Assembly (NCBI GenBank): GCA_964425215.1
Contig: CAYRLW010000001.1
Span: 81,902 to 145,901 of the forward strand
Origin: CAYRLW01 sp964425215
GTDB lineage: Bacteria; Spirochaetota; Spirochaetia; Treponematales; Breznakiellaceae
DNA length: 64,000 nucleotides
Direction: 5' to 3'
This document shows, piece after piece, positions 1-7,622 of this stretch; the stretch's first letter is position 1; each line of letters opens with the position of its first letter. The notes beneath the pieces are model-generated. The model searched no databases, was not told where the DNA came from, and was given only the letters and a program-made list of their open reading frames with translations. Made by a program: the position numbers and the translations under genes.

Positions 1-55
1 TGCAAAAATACTGCAAGAGGTTCTTTCAAAAGTAACAGACTTTTGAAAGAACCTC
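1..55. repeat. Dispersed palindrome, solo copy at window edge
   Basis: A perfect 17-bp inverted repeat (17-33 and 39-55, loop AACAG) is preceded by the module GCAAAAATACTGCA (2-15). The same module plus hairpin is found at 31985-32038, and related hairpins at 25393, 25511, 31888, 37515, 47433 and 57171. The copy touches the window edge, so it may be half of a composite element. Just right of it, 65-82 forms a second hairpin (GGGGTTTT, loop TC, AAAACCCC) followed by TTTT. Confidence 0.85.
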
Positions 56-84
56 ATTAGACTGGGGGTTTTTCAAAACCCCTT

Positions 85-195
85 TTATTCAGAAGACTTT
101 TGCCCCTTCTTTTCCTTTTTCTCTTCCCGTTTTTCCTTAAGAGTCTTCTGGGGTTTCTTTTTCTCTTCCCGTTTCGGATGATCGTTGGATTTCAT
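85..195 (-). CDS. 36-residue Lys/Glu-rich miniprotein
   Basis: The gene is too short for most gene callers. It has an ATG at 195, a good AGGAGGT ribosome site 5-10 nt upstream (acctcct at 199-205 on the plus strand) and a clean stop. The product has 36 residues and is mostly Lys, Glu and Arg; the pattern KREEKKK occurs twice, KREEKKKPQK then KREEKKEKK, so it may have arisen by internal duplication. There is no signal peptide, membrane segment or cysteine. It is highly basic and probably disordered, as nucleic-acid- or ribosome-binding peptides often are, but no function is assigned. It is transcribed away from the gene at 374 and ends beside two hairpins. That it is a gene rests on the ribosome site and the biased composition. 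Confidence 0.6.
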   Translation of the reverse strand: MKSNDHPKREEKKKPQKTLKEKREEKKEKKGQKSSE

Positions 196-338
196 AGTAC
201 CTCCTTGCCCTCTTACCCTAAGGGCATGTGTTACAACGGATGAATTTTACTATTCTTTTATTTCTGACGCAAGCCCTGGATGCTTTTTCTCGCCCGCAAG
301 CTCCCCCTATATGCTGCCGGTTCCCGCCGGTTCCCTTA

Positions 339-367
339 TTGACACTTTTTAAAATTAGAAGCATGGT
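339..367 (+). promoter_or_regulatory. Putative sigma70 promoter, 6 nt before ATG
   Basis: TTGACA (339-344), a 17-nt spacer and CATGGT (362-367). The -35 is perfect and the -10 matches three of six positions. Six nucleotides separate the -10 from the ATG at 374 and no Shine-Dalgarno is seen, so the transcript may be leaderless. Confidence 0.5.
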
Positions 368-373
368 AGGCCT

Positions 374-940
374 ATGAGTTCTCCTTTGCCAGTCATCGAC
401 ACCGTAATACCCGAGGAATACTTAAGGGTGACCGAACGTTTGTTCCCTTCTCCGGGAGCTGGATCAGAGACCATTCCTTCTAAGGACGCTATTGAAGAAT
501 TCGCCCAGACTTTAGGTGTGGCCAGCGAATACGGGTCCTTGCACCAGGGCTTGGACGTGGATCACGCTACCCGTCGGATGTTGGGGCACTTTAGGAATAA
601 CGTGGAACTGCTCGTCCAAAAGACCTGGGTAGAAAAGGCCGACGAGGCGCTTAAAGAAAAACTGTTAAACCGGCTTCCCTATTTTATCGAAGAAATGGAA
701 GCGGGCCAGTTTGATCGGGCCTTAAAAACGTTTATTCTTATCCTTCAAGAACTGGCGTACCTACTTTTTGGCGCCCAAAGCCATAAAACCGATTTTATCG
801 AATACGTGCTTCGCATCGACCCCATAATTGGTTTGTTTTGGTGGTACGCCCTCAATCTGTCAAGTCTGGGGGGGGTAGAGGATTTCCAGCTTCTCCGTTC
901 GGCTATTCTTTTGGGGGTCTGTTTCCTCGCGTCTTTCTAA
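374..940 (+). CDS. Hypothetical protein, 188 aa
   Basis: I do not recognise the family. The N-terminal 130 residues are acidic, soluble and helical, with no signal peptide. The C-terminal 55 residues contain hydrophobic stretches (about 127-133, 150-160 and 175-188), so the end may be membrane-associated or amphipathic. The protein ends abruptly in a hydrophobic run, GVCFLASF. The start is set by a near-consensus promoter whose -10 ends six bases before the ATG; there is no ribosome site. The gene stands alone, 102 bp before glnS, which has its own ribosome site. It is probably real, since its length is intact and its codon use matches the neighbours. Confidence 0.6.
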   Translation: MSSPLPVIDTVIPEEYLRVTERLFPSPGAGSETIPSKDAIEEFAQTLGVASEYGSLHQGLDVDHATRRMLGHFRNNVELLVQKTWVEKADEALKEKLLNRLPYFIEEMEAGQFDRALKTFILILQELAYLLFGAQSHKTDFIEYVLRIDPIIGLFWWYALNLSSLGGVEDFQLLRSAILLGVCFLASF

Positions 941-1042
941 GCGCTGTTCCAACCGAAGGCTCTTAACGCGCCTTGACGGGAAACCTGGTCTTAGTCCATA
1001 GTGGGCCTACCGCGCCCCTGAAGCGCGGAAGGAGTACACCCC

Positions 1043-2785
1043 ATGGATAGTTCAAATTTTCGGGAGCCCTCGGATTCACCAGAGCCTTCTAGTTCCGATT
1101 TCATCAGCGATTTTATCGCAGAAGACCTAAAATCGGGTCGATTTTCCTACGTCCATACGCGGTTTCCCCCGGAACCCAACGGATGGCTCCATATTGGCCA
1201 TGCCAAGGCGATCAGCGTCGATTTTTCTATGGCCGCCAAATTTGGGGGCCAGTGCAACCTCCGGTTTGACGATACCAACCCCGAAAAAGAGGATATGTCC
1301 TATGTGGAGGCCATTAAACGGGATATCCGATGGCTGGGTTACGATTGGGAAGACCGGGAATATTACGCCTCCGACTATTACGAATACCTCTATGAACTGG
1401 CGATCAAGCTTATCAAGAAGGGAAAAGCCTACGTGGACGACCTTTCGGACGAGGAAATCCGGGTGTACCGGGGTACCGCGGTAGCGGATAAGCACCATAT
1501 CACCGAAACACCCCCCGGAAAAGATAGCCCCTATCGGAATCGATCGGTGGAAGAAAACCTAGACCTCTTTGAACGGATGCGGAAGGGCGAGTTCCCCGAT
1601 GGGGCAAAGACGTTACGGGCAAAAATCGATATGGCCCACCCCAATTTGGTCATGCGGGACCCGGTAATGTATCGGATACGCCGAATATCCCATTATCGGC
1701 TGGGGTCAGCCTGGTGTATTTATCCCATGTACGACTTCCAGCATCCCCTTTCGGACGCTAAAGAGGGGATTACCCATTCCCTCTGTTCTTTGGAATACGA
1801 AATCCATCGCCCCCTCTACGAGTGGTTTATCCGGGAGGCCGAAGTGTTCCCCAGCCGGCAAATCGAGTTTGCCCGGCTCAATATTACCCGTACGGTGCTC
1901 TCCAAACGGTGGCTCCTCCAACTGGTAAACGAAAAGCGGGTAAGTGGGTGGGACGATCCCCGGATGCCGACCCTGGCGGGCCTGCGGCGGCGGGGCTATA
2001 CCCCCGAATCGATCCGGGATTTTATGTCCCGAATTGGGATCGCGAAAACGGATAGTATGGTGGATATCGCCCTGCTGGAACACTGTCTTCGGGAGGATCT
2101 GAATAAACGGGCCCCCCGGGTTATGGCTGTTCTTAGACCCCTTAAGCTGATCGTAGAGAATTGGCCCGCAGGCCAGGTGGAGGAACTGGAGGCGGTAAAT
2201 AATCCAGAGGATCCATCGGCGGGGAGTCGAAAGGTCTCTTTTTCCCGGGAACTATGGATAGAACGGGAGGATTTTCAAGAGGTCCCGCCGCCCAAATATT
2301 TCCGACTTTTCCCCGGGAATTCGGTACGACTGCGGTATGGGTACATCGTAACCTGTACGGGTTTTGAAAAGGATAGCGCCACGGGAGAAATTACCGCCGT
2401 CCGCTGTACCTACGACAGGGAAACCCGGGGAGGCAACGCCCAGGATAATCGGAAGGTGAAGGGAACCATCCACTGGGTCTCCGTGGCCAGCGGGCGACCC
2501 ATCACCGTTCGCCTGTACGATTACCTTTTTTCCGTAGACCGTCCCATGGATGTACCTCCCGGCGCTTCTTTTTTGGACAATTTGAATCCCCAATCTCTGG
2601 AGACCCTCCAGACCGCCTACGGAGAGCCCCTATTGGGAACCGCCCAACCGGGGGATGCCTTCCAATTTGAACGGGTAGGGTACTTTGTACGGGATCCGGA
2701 TACGGACTCTGGACGGCCCGTATATAACCGTACCGTTGGGCTCCGGGATACCTGGGCCAAGATAGAAAAGAAAGCCGGTGTATAG
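1043..2785 (+). CDS. glnS: Glutaminyl-tRNA synthetase
   Basis: Charges tRNA-Gln with glutamine in the cytoplasm. This is a class I synthetase of 580 aa, slightly longer than E. coli GlnRS (about 554). The HIGH signature lies at residues 50-53, preceded by the family block FPPEPNGWL; the KMSKS equivalent is VLSKR at 285-289, the variant usual for GlnRS. The catalytic Rossmann fold covers about 35-290 and the C-terminal anticodon-binding beta-barrels about 350-570. GlnRS rather than GluRS is indicated by the FPPEPNG block and the two C-terminal barrels. AAGGAG lies 9 nt before the ATG. The first 30 residues are Ser/Glu/Pro-rich and outside the conserved fold. A hairpin follows the stop. Confidence 0.95.
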   Translation: MDSSNFREPSDSPEPSSSDFISDFIAEDLKSGRFSYVHTRFPPEPNGWLHIGHAKAISVDFSMAAKFGGQCNLRFDDTNPEKEDMSYVEAIKRDIRWLGYDWEDREYYASDYYEYLYELAIKLIKKGKAYVDDLSDEEIRVYRGTAVADKHHITETPPGKDSPYRNRSVEENLDLFERMRKGEFPDGAKTLRAKIDMAHPNLVMRDPVMYRIRRISHYRLGSAWCIYPMYDFQHPLSDAKEGITHSLCSLEYEIHRPLYEWFIREAEVFPSRQIEFARLNITRTVLSKRWLLQLVNEKRVSGWDDPRMPTLAGLRRRGYTPESIRDFMSRIGIAKTDSMVDIALLEHCLREDLNKRAPRVMAVLRPLKLIVENWPAGQVEELEAVNNPEDPSAGSRKVSFSRELWIEREDFQEVPPPKYFRLFPGNSVRLRYGYIVTCTGFEKDSATGEITAVRCTYDRETRGGNAQDNRKVKGTIHWVSVASGRPITVRLYDYLFSVDRPMDVPPGASFLDNLNPQSLETLQTAYGEPLLGTAQPGDAFQFERVGYFVRDPDTDSGRPVYNRTVGLRDTWAKIEKKAGV

Positions 2786-2792
2786 GGGGAGG

Positions 2793-2827
2793 GTTTACCG
2801 CAAAAGTCCATGACTTTTGCGGTAAAC
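2793..2827. terminator. Perfect 16-bp hairpin between convergent genes
   Basis: Arms 2793-2808 and 2812-2827 with loop CAT lie between the stops of glnS and the decarboxylase and probably act as a bidirectional terminator. The inner core CAAAAGTC/GACTTTTG is shared with the dispersed palindrome family, although the outer arms differ. Confidence 0.7.
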
Positions 2828-2830
2828 TCC

Positions 2831-4003
2831 TTAATCTTTGATAAAGAAAGTCTTAATAGGTGGAAACCCGTTAAACTCCACCGCCGCGTAACTGGCCGTG
2901 TAGGCCCCCGCGGAAAGCCAATAGAGTTTATCCCCTGCCACGAGGTTTAAGGGTAGCTGGTAGCCCGACCGTTCGTACATGATATCCATACTGTCGCAGG
3001 TGGGACCGGCGATAATCACGTCCCCTTCCTTCAAGTTTTCCCCGTGGTCGGTAACCACGGGGTACTTAATCGATTCTTCCAGGGTTTCGATAAGACCGTT
3101 GAACTTACCCACGTCCGTGTACACCCAGCGTTGAAGGGCCGTGTTGTTTTTTCGGGACACCAGAACCACTTCGCTGACGATGATCCCCGCGTCGCCCACC
3201 ATGGACCTGCCGGGTTCCAGGATAATTTCCGGCAGTTCATCCCCAAAGTCTTCGTGAAGGTACCGGGTAATTTCCTTAGCGTACATGGTCAGGTCGTGGG
3301 TAGGGGTGATGTAGTGGGCGGGGAATCCGCCGCCCATGTTGATCATCCCCAGCCTTATTCCCTCTTCCTCCTCCAGGGCGCGGAAGAGGTAGTTGGTCTT
3401 CGCTATAGCCTCGTCCCATTGGCCGATATCCCGCTGTTGGCTTCCCACATGGAACGAAATTCCCCAGGGCTCGAGCCCCAAACGCTGGGCTTCCACCAAA
3501 AGATTGTACGCCATATCGGGATGACAGCCGAATTTTCGGGAAAGGGGCCAATCGGCCGATTGGGAACCCTCTACGAGGATCCGGACGTACACCCGGGAAC
3601 CGGGAGCCTGGCTGGCGATATTATGCAAATCGGTCTTGCTGTCCGTGGCAAACAGCCGGACCCCCTTTTCGTAAAAATAAGCCACATCCCGGGCTTTTTT
3701 TATCGTGTTTCCGTAGGAAATCCGTTCCGGCTCCACCCCCAGGGCGAGAACCTTGTCTAATTCCCACCGGGAGGCAATATCAAAATTGGACCCCAAATCC
3801 CGCAGGAGGGAAATAACCTCCGGGGCGGGATTAGCCTTGACCGCAAAATACTGTTTTGCGAAGGGAAAGAGCTGTCCTAACCGTTCATAATTCTTTTGAA
3901 CTATCCGTAGATCCATAAGGATAAAGGGTGTTTCTTTTCCCTCCGCGGCGGTCATAAACCGCTCCCACTGGGCGTCGTCGTAGAACGCGAACCGATCGAG
4001 CAT
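2831..4003 (-). CDS. PLP-dependent ornithine/lysine-type decarboxylase
   Basis: Fold-type III, group IV amino-acid decarboxylase of 390 aa, the usual size for the eukaryote-like ornithine decarboxylase and lysine/ornithine decarboxylase group. The PLP lysine is K56 in AVKANP. HVGSQ, the glycine loop NMGGGFPAHY that binds the cofactor phosphate, and EPGRSMVGDAG are present. The active-site pair C336/D337 lies in GPTCDSMD, the ODC-type CDxxD signature. It would decarboxylate ornithine, lysine or both to putrescine or cadaverine; the motifs do not settle which. Diaminopimelate decarboxylase is a related but less likely reading. It starts 16 nt after pfp on the same strand, so the two are probably cotranscribed. 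The ribosome site is weak. Confidence 0.85.
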   Translation of the reverse strand: MLDRFAFYDDAQWERFMTAAEGKETPFILMDLRIVQKNYERLGQLFPFAKQYFAVKANPAPEVISLLRDLGSNFDIASRWELDKVLALGVEPERISYGNTIKKARDVAYFYEKGVRLFATDSKTDLHNIASQAPGSRVYVRILVEGSQSADWPLSRKFGCHPDMAYNLLVEAQRLGLEPWGISFHVGSQQRDIGQWDEAIAKTNYLFRALEEEEGIRLGMINMGGGFPAHYITPTHDLTMYAKEITRYLHEDFGDELPEIILEPGRSMVGDAGIIVSEVVLVSRKNNTALQRWVYTDVGKFNGLIETLEESIKYPVVTDHGENLKEGDVIIAGPTCDSMDIMYERSGYQLPLNLVAGDKLYWLSAGAYTASYAAVEFNGFPPIKTFFIKD

Positions 4004-4019
4004 TTAGTTTTAACCGGTC

Positions 4020-5678
4020 CTATTTGGAGTGTTCTAACTGAAGCGTCTTGGTCGGCTGATCCGCCACTTCCGTTGGCCCAAAGTATTGAATAGCCCCGGG
4101 GAACAGGAAACTGGTTTTAAGCGCCCATTCGGCCCGTTTAGAAGCGAAGGTTTTAAAGGGTTTACCCTCCAACTCCACCAGCGCCTTTCGGATTACGGGC
4201 TTTTTAGAACCGTGCCGCTGTTCCATATTCATCATCATGGTAAGCGGAACCCCACCGGCGCTCCATTGGTCCGCGCTGGCGGTCAGATTTTTTACGCTGG
4301 CCAAATACCCCGTGAGCCCCGAGGCGATAAGTACGAAGGCGCTGTACCCCAGGGAATAACAATAGTCGGCGTCAAAGTTAGAGGGGAAGGCACAGCGGCC
4401 TTCGTAGCCGAAAAAGTGGGAGAAGCTACTGAATTTACCCGTGTAGGTTCCCGCTTTTTTCATTTCACTCAAACGTTTCTCGACCATGCCGATTAACAGT
4501 TTCTCCGTTTCGATCCGGGAAACCTGTACGTTTCCGTGGGGGTCCCGGTCCATTAACAGCTGTTTACCGATTTCCGCCGGCAGGTTAGCGAAAACCGCCG
4601 CCGACTCTCGGCTGAGTTTTTTGTCCAGCCAGGCAGCTTGGGCCTCAAAGCCCCGAAGGTCGGCGAATTCCTTGCCGTGGAGGGCAACCAGGTCGTTTAA
4701 TTCGGAAATGAGCTGTTTCATCTCTGGAACAAACTCGACTAACCCTTCGGGGATAATGATAACCCCAAAATTTTCGCCCCTGGCTGCCCGTTGGGCCACG
4801 GAGTCGCAAATTTGGTCCACAATTTGGGCCAGGGACATCTTTTTCGCTTCCACTTCCTCCGAAATAAGACAGATATTCGGCTGGGTCTGGAGGGCGCATT
4901 CCAGGGTTATATGGCTCGCCGATCGGCCCATAAGTTTGATAAAGTGCCAATACTTTTTGGAGCTATTGGCGTCCCGTTCGATGTTGCCGATCAACTCGCT
5001 GTAAATTTTGGTGGCCGTATCAAAACCAAAGGATGTCTCGATATGTTCATTTTTAAGATCCCCGTCGATGGTCTTGGGACAGCCGATAACTTGAATGGGG
5101 GACTTTTTGTCCATAAAGTACTCCGCCAGCAGGGCGGCGTTGGTGTTGGAATCGTCTCCCCCAATAACCACCACCGCGTTGAGGTTCAGCTTCGTGGCGT
5201 TTTCCAAGGCTGCGGCGAACTGTTCCGGTGTTTCAATCTTGGTCCTTCCGGAACCGATGATATCGAAGCCCCCGGTGTTACGGTACTGATCGATCAGGGC
5301 CCTATCGATCTCTATATACTTATTATCCGTTAAGCCGCTGGGTCCCCCCAGGAAGCCAAACAGCTGGGAATCGGGGTTCCCGTTTTTAAGGCCGTCAAAA
5401 ATTCCCGCGATAACGTTGTGTCCCCCCGCCGCAGGTCCCCCAGAAAGGATGACCCCTACCCGGATTTTACGGTTGGTGGAATCGTTTTTGCCCTTTGTAA
5501 AGGTGGCCAAGGGCTTTCCGTAGGTATGTTTAAAGAGGGCTTTAAGATCTTCCCGATCCGCGATCGCTTCGGTGGGCTTCCCAAACTGGACTGCAATTTC
5601 GTTTACGGGACCGGATAAAACTTTGGGCAATTTAGGCTTGTACGCGTACCGGGCCCGTTGTAAGGCGGATATTTCCAT
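4020..5678 (-). CDS. pfp: Pyrophosphate-dependent 6-phosphofructokinase
   Basis: Interconverts fructose 6-phosphate and fructose 1,6-bisphosphate using PPi instead of ATP, in cytoplasmic glycolysis. At 552 aa it belongs to the long PPi-PFK group found in plants, spirochaetes and protists. Visible signatures are the N-terminal GVILSGGPAAGGHN nucleotide loop, GGDDSNTNA (the GGDD form is associated with PPi use; ATP enzymes carry GGDGS), PKTIDGDL around the catalytic Asp, and MGRSASHITLECAL. I place the start at 5678 because AGGAGA sits 6 nt upstream; an open frame reaches back to 5813 but would cover the promoter. It is probably the first gene of an operon with the decarboxylase. Confidence 0.93.
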   Translation of the reverse strand: MEISALQRARYAYKPKLPKVLSGPVNEIAVQFGKPTEAIADREDLKALFKHTYGKPLATFTKGKNDSTNRKIRVGVILSGGPAAGGHNVIAGIFDGLKNGNPDSQLFGFLGGPSGLTDNKYIEIDRALIDQYRNTGGFDIIGSGRTKIETPEQFAAALENATKLNLNAVVVIGGDDSNTNAALLAEYFMDKKSPIQVIGCPKTIDGDLKNEHIETSFGFDTATKIYSELIGNIERDANSSKKYWHFIKLMGRSASHITLECALQTQPNICLISEEVEAKKMSLAQIVDQICDSVAQRAARGENFGVIIIPEGLVEFVPEMKQLISELNDLVALHGKEFADLRGFEAQAAWLDKKLSRESAAVFANLPAEIGKQLLMDRDPHGNVQVSRIETEKLLIGMVEKRLSEMKKAGTYTGKFSSFSHFFGYEGRCAFPSNFDADYCYSLGYSAFVLIASGLTGYLASVKNLTASADQWSAGGVPLTMMMNMEQRHGSKKPVIRKALVELEGKPFKTFASKRAEWALKTSFLFPGAIQYFGPTEVADQPTKTLQLEHSK

Positions 5679-5713
5679 GATCAGTCTCCTTAGGTTATAG
5701 TTTACCGTCCCAT

Positions 5714-5741
5714 AGTATGCCAAAAATATCAATTGTTGCAA
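5714..5741 (-). promoter_or_regulatory. Putative pfp promoter
   Basis: On the minus strand: TTGCAA (5741-5736), 16-nt spacer, CATACT (5719-5714), about 36 nt before the pfp ATG. It diverges from the promoter of the gene at 5856. Confidence 0.5.
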
Positions 5742-5807
5742 GGATCGATCTGTCGGGGATTGACCCCCTTGATCACTACATGCGTCAGGGAGGAAGCGCC
5801 GTAGGAT

Positions 5808-5835
5808 TTGCATTTTTTTTTATAAGGGATATAGT
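5808..5835 (+). promoter_or_regulatory. Putative promoter for exported protein gene
   Basis: TTGCAT (5808-5813), 16-nt spacer, TATAGT (5830-5835). The transcript would include the AAAGGAG ribosome site just before the ATG at 5856. Confidence 0.5.
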
Positions 5836-5855
5836 AGTATATAAAGGAGACGCGT

Positions 5856-6380
5856 ATGAAACGGGTAATATTTTTATTTCTTGTTTTTACGGGTTTTACG
5901 GTGGCTACCTTCGCGGATGTTCGGTTGGACATAGGATTCGATATCCCCCGGGGAATCGGTTCGGTGGCCCAAAATCAGATGAGCGTTAACCAAGAGGCGG
6001 TGGACTTTTTCAACAACTATATTTTCCCCTTCCCCGAAGCGGGTATTTATTATCAACAGAATCTGGGTCCCACCAGGGTCGGCATTGGAGCTCGGGCCTT
6101 TACTTTTATCCTAGAAACCGTTTTTTGGCCTAACGCGTACGTGGAAGCGGACCTGTGGAAGTTTACCTTCGATTTACAAGCCGGGGGAGGTCTTTTTGGT
6201 ACCTTTGGGTTGTACAATTCCTTCCAGACCGGAAGGGTTTTTATACCCGACCTGTCGCTTTGGTTTCGCATAGGTAACGTCTTCCGCGTGGGTGGCGGCA
6301 TGGTATGGTTTGTATTGCCCGACAGTTCTACCACGTCCTTTGTGTACTACTTGGGAGCCAAGTTCGCTCTTAAGCTGTAA
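5856..6380 (+). CDS. Exported outer-membrane-barrel-like protein, 174 aa
   Basis: It has a clear signal peptide: MKR, a hydrophobic core and probable cleavage after TFA at about residue 20. The mature part alternates hydrophobic and polar residues and is rich in Gly, Phe, Tyr and Trp, with strand-like segments such as VGIGARAFTFIL, WKFTFDLQAGGG and YYLGAKFALKL. It ends in a hydrophobic residue, as outer-membrane barrels do. This suggests a small beta-barrel or surface protein of the spirochaete outer membrane; I cannot name a family. AAAGGAG precedes the ATG by about 7 nt. It is monocistronic and ends at a hairpin shared with the convergent gene. Confidence 0.65.
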   Translation: MKRVIFLFLVFTGFTVATFADVRLDIGFDIPRGIGSVAQNQMSVNQEAVDFFNNYIFPFPEAGIYYQQNLGPTRVGIGARAFTFILETVFWPNAYVEADLWKFTFDLQAGGGLFGTFGLYNSFQTGRVFIPDLSLWFRIGNVFRVGGGMVWFVLPDSSTTSFVYYLGAKFALKL

Positions 6381-6383
6381 ATA

Positions 6384-6443
6384 TTAAGGCTTTTTTTAAG
6401 GTCGGTCTTATTTTTGGCCGGAAAGATTCCGGCGAAGCCTTAA
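6384..6443. terminator. Nested hairpin between convergent genes
   Basis: Outer arms TTAAGGCTT (6384-6392) and AAGCCTTAA (6435-6443) enclose a second hairpin, CCGGAA/TTCCGG (6418-6432). The right arm includes the stop codon of the minus-strand gene at 6440. Probable two-way terminator. Confidence 0.55.
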
Positions 6444-6817
6444 AATCGGCCCGTGGAAAGAAGAACCAGGGAACACGCGTGAATCCAGGGAATCCCTGCC
6501 TGATCTAAACGGTTCTGTAGTTCCTCGTTTTCCGCCCCGGGATTAAAAATTACCCTGCGGGGCCGCAGTTGGATGATTTCTTCGGCCAGGGGCGTGGACC
6601 GTTTGGGCGAAAGGTACACCGTAAGGGTATCTACCGGTTGCTGTATCTCCGATAGGCGGGAAACCGCTGGAAGCCCCAGGACCTCTTTAAGGGAAGGGTT
6701 GACGGGTATGGGGGTATACCCGTGTTCTAAAAGCCGTTGGGTCGCCAAATAGGAATAGCGCTGGGGGTGATCGCTGGCCCCCAGAACCGCTACTAACCGT
6801 TGTGTGGTTTCGTTCAT
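6440..6817 (-). CDS. CoA-binding domain protein (YccU type)
   Basis: 125 aa, matching the CoA_binding_2 / COG1832 family: a single Rossmann-like domain related to the CoA-binding domain of succinyl-CoA synthetase. Visible are VAVLGASDHPQRYSY near the N-terminus, GYTPIPVNP, VDTLTVYLSP and RRVIFNPGAENEEL followed by a late conserved Cys (HACSLVLL). Its physiological role is unknown in most bacteria. GGGAG lies 8 nt before the ATG at 6817, so I prefer this start to the upstream one at 6838. It follows pyrH on the same strand after 108 bp, perhaps in the same transcript. Confidence 0.85.
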   Translation of the reverse strand: MNETTQRLVAVLGASDHPQRYSYLATQRLLEHGYTPIPVNPSLKEVLGLPAVSRLSEIQQPVDTLTVYLSPKRSTPLAEEIIQLRPRRVIFNPGAENEELQNRLDQAGIPWIHACSLVLLSTGRF

Positions 6818-6925
6818 GCTCCATTCTCCCGTTCGCATAAGGTTCCAGCGGCCCAGTAAGGGGCCCCTGGGTTCATGAAACCCCCTTCCTAACCCAGGAT
6901 ATTGTCGGGTTTATCCCCCAGTCTC

Positions 6926-7609
6926 CTAGCCGATTCGGGTGCCCACAAAGGGCTGGTTTAAAAGGATGTTCCGTAGATTGTCCAAATCTTTGCCGGCGGC
7001 GCAAATCACCGGTAGGTTAAGTTTTGCCGCGTGCCGGCTGGCTACCGGATCGAAGGGTACGTTTTTCCCCGGGACCCACTGGTCACCGATAATAGAGCGA
7101 AAATCGGCCCATGAAATTTGATCGATGGGCTTGGCGGCGGGGTTTTTCTTTGGATCGTCGGTGTATACCTTGGCGATATTGGAAAGGTTGATAACCCGGT
7201 CGGCCTGAAACCGTTCGGCCAGCAGAACCGCGTCGTAGTCCGTCGAAAACCCGGGTTTCCACCCGGCGGCGACGAGCACACGGCCCACGAAGGGACCCAC
7301 CTGCGTGGGGTCGATAACCACCTCCTGGGGACACCATTCGCCCATAATGGCCTTTAATAATTGGGCGTTCAGCCGGGTAGCCATGATGCCTATCCAATCG
7401 GCCTGTTCGTCGGAGCTTGCTTCCACCACCGAGCGGTAGGCTTTTTGCCATGACCGGGCTGGACCGCCCCCACCGACCACCAGAATAAAGCGCCGCTTTT
7501 CGTCCTGTTTTAAAAACTCCCGAATAAGGGCCACAAAGGATCCAAGAAAATCGCTATCGGGATTTTCAGGAGCCACAATCGAACCGCCCAAGGATATAAC
7601 CGTAACCAT
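6926..7609 (-). CDS. pyrH: UMP kinase, archaeal-like type
   Basis: Phosphorylates UMP to UDP for pyrimidine nucleotide synthesis. At 227 aa it belongs to the amino-acid-kinase fold and looks like the shorter archaeal-type UMP kinase that spirochaetes carry, rather than the E. coli type. Visible are the N-terminal VISLGGSIVAP phosphate loop, VVGGGGPARSW, the YDAVLLAERFQADRVINLSNIAKVYTDDP nucleotide-binding segment (listed here as two parts: YDAVLLAERF and NLSNIAKVYTDDP), and a late FDPVASRHAA. The start at 7609 is chosen from AGGAGA 8 nt upstream and the conserved MVTVISLGGS; an in-frame upstream start would overlap the preceding gene. It lies only 13 nt after the transglutaminase-domain gene, so an essential enzyme is probably cotranscribed with the sigma-factor cluster. 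Confidence 0.88.
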   Translation of the reverse strand: MVTVISLGGSIVAPENPDSDFLGSFVALIREFLKQDEKRRFILVVGGGGPARSWQKAYRSVVEASSDEQADWIGIMATRLNAQLLKAIMGEWCPQEVVIDPTQVGPFVGRVLVAAGWKPGFSTDYDAVLLAERFQADRVINLSNIAKVYTDDPKKNPAAKPIDQISWADFRSIIGDQWVPGKNVPFDPVASRHAAKLNLPVICAAGKDLDNLRNILLNQPFVGTRIG

Positions 7610-7622
7610 AACCGCTTTCTCC

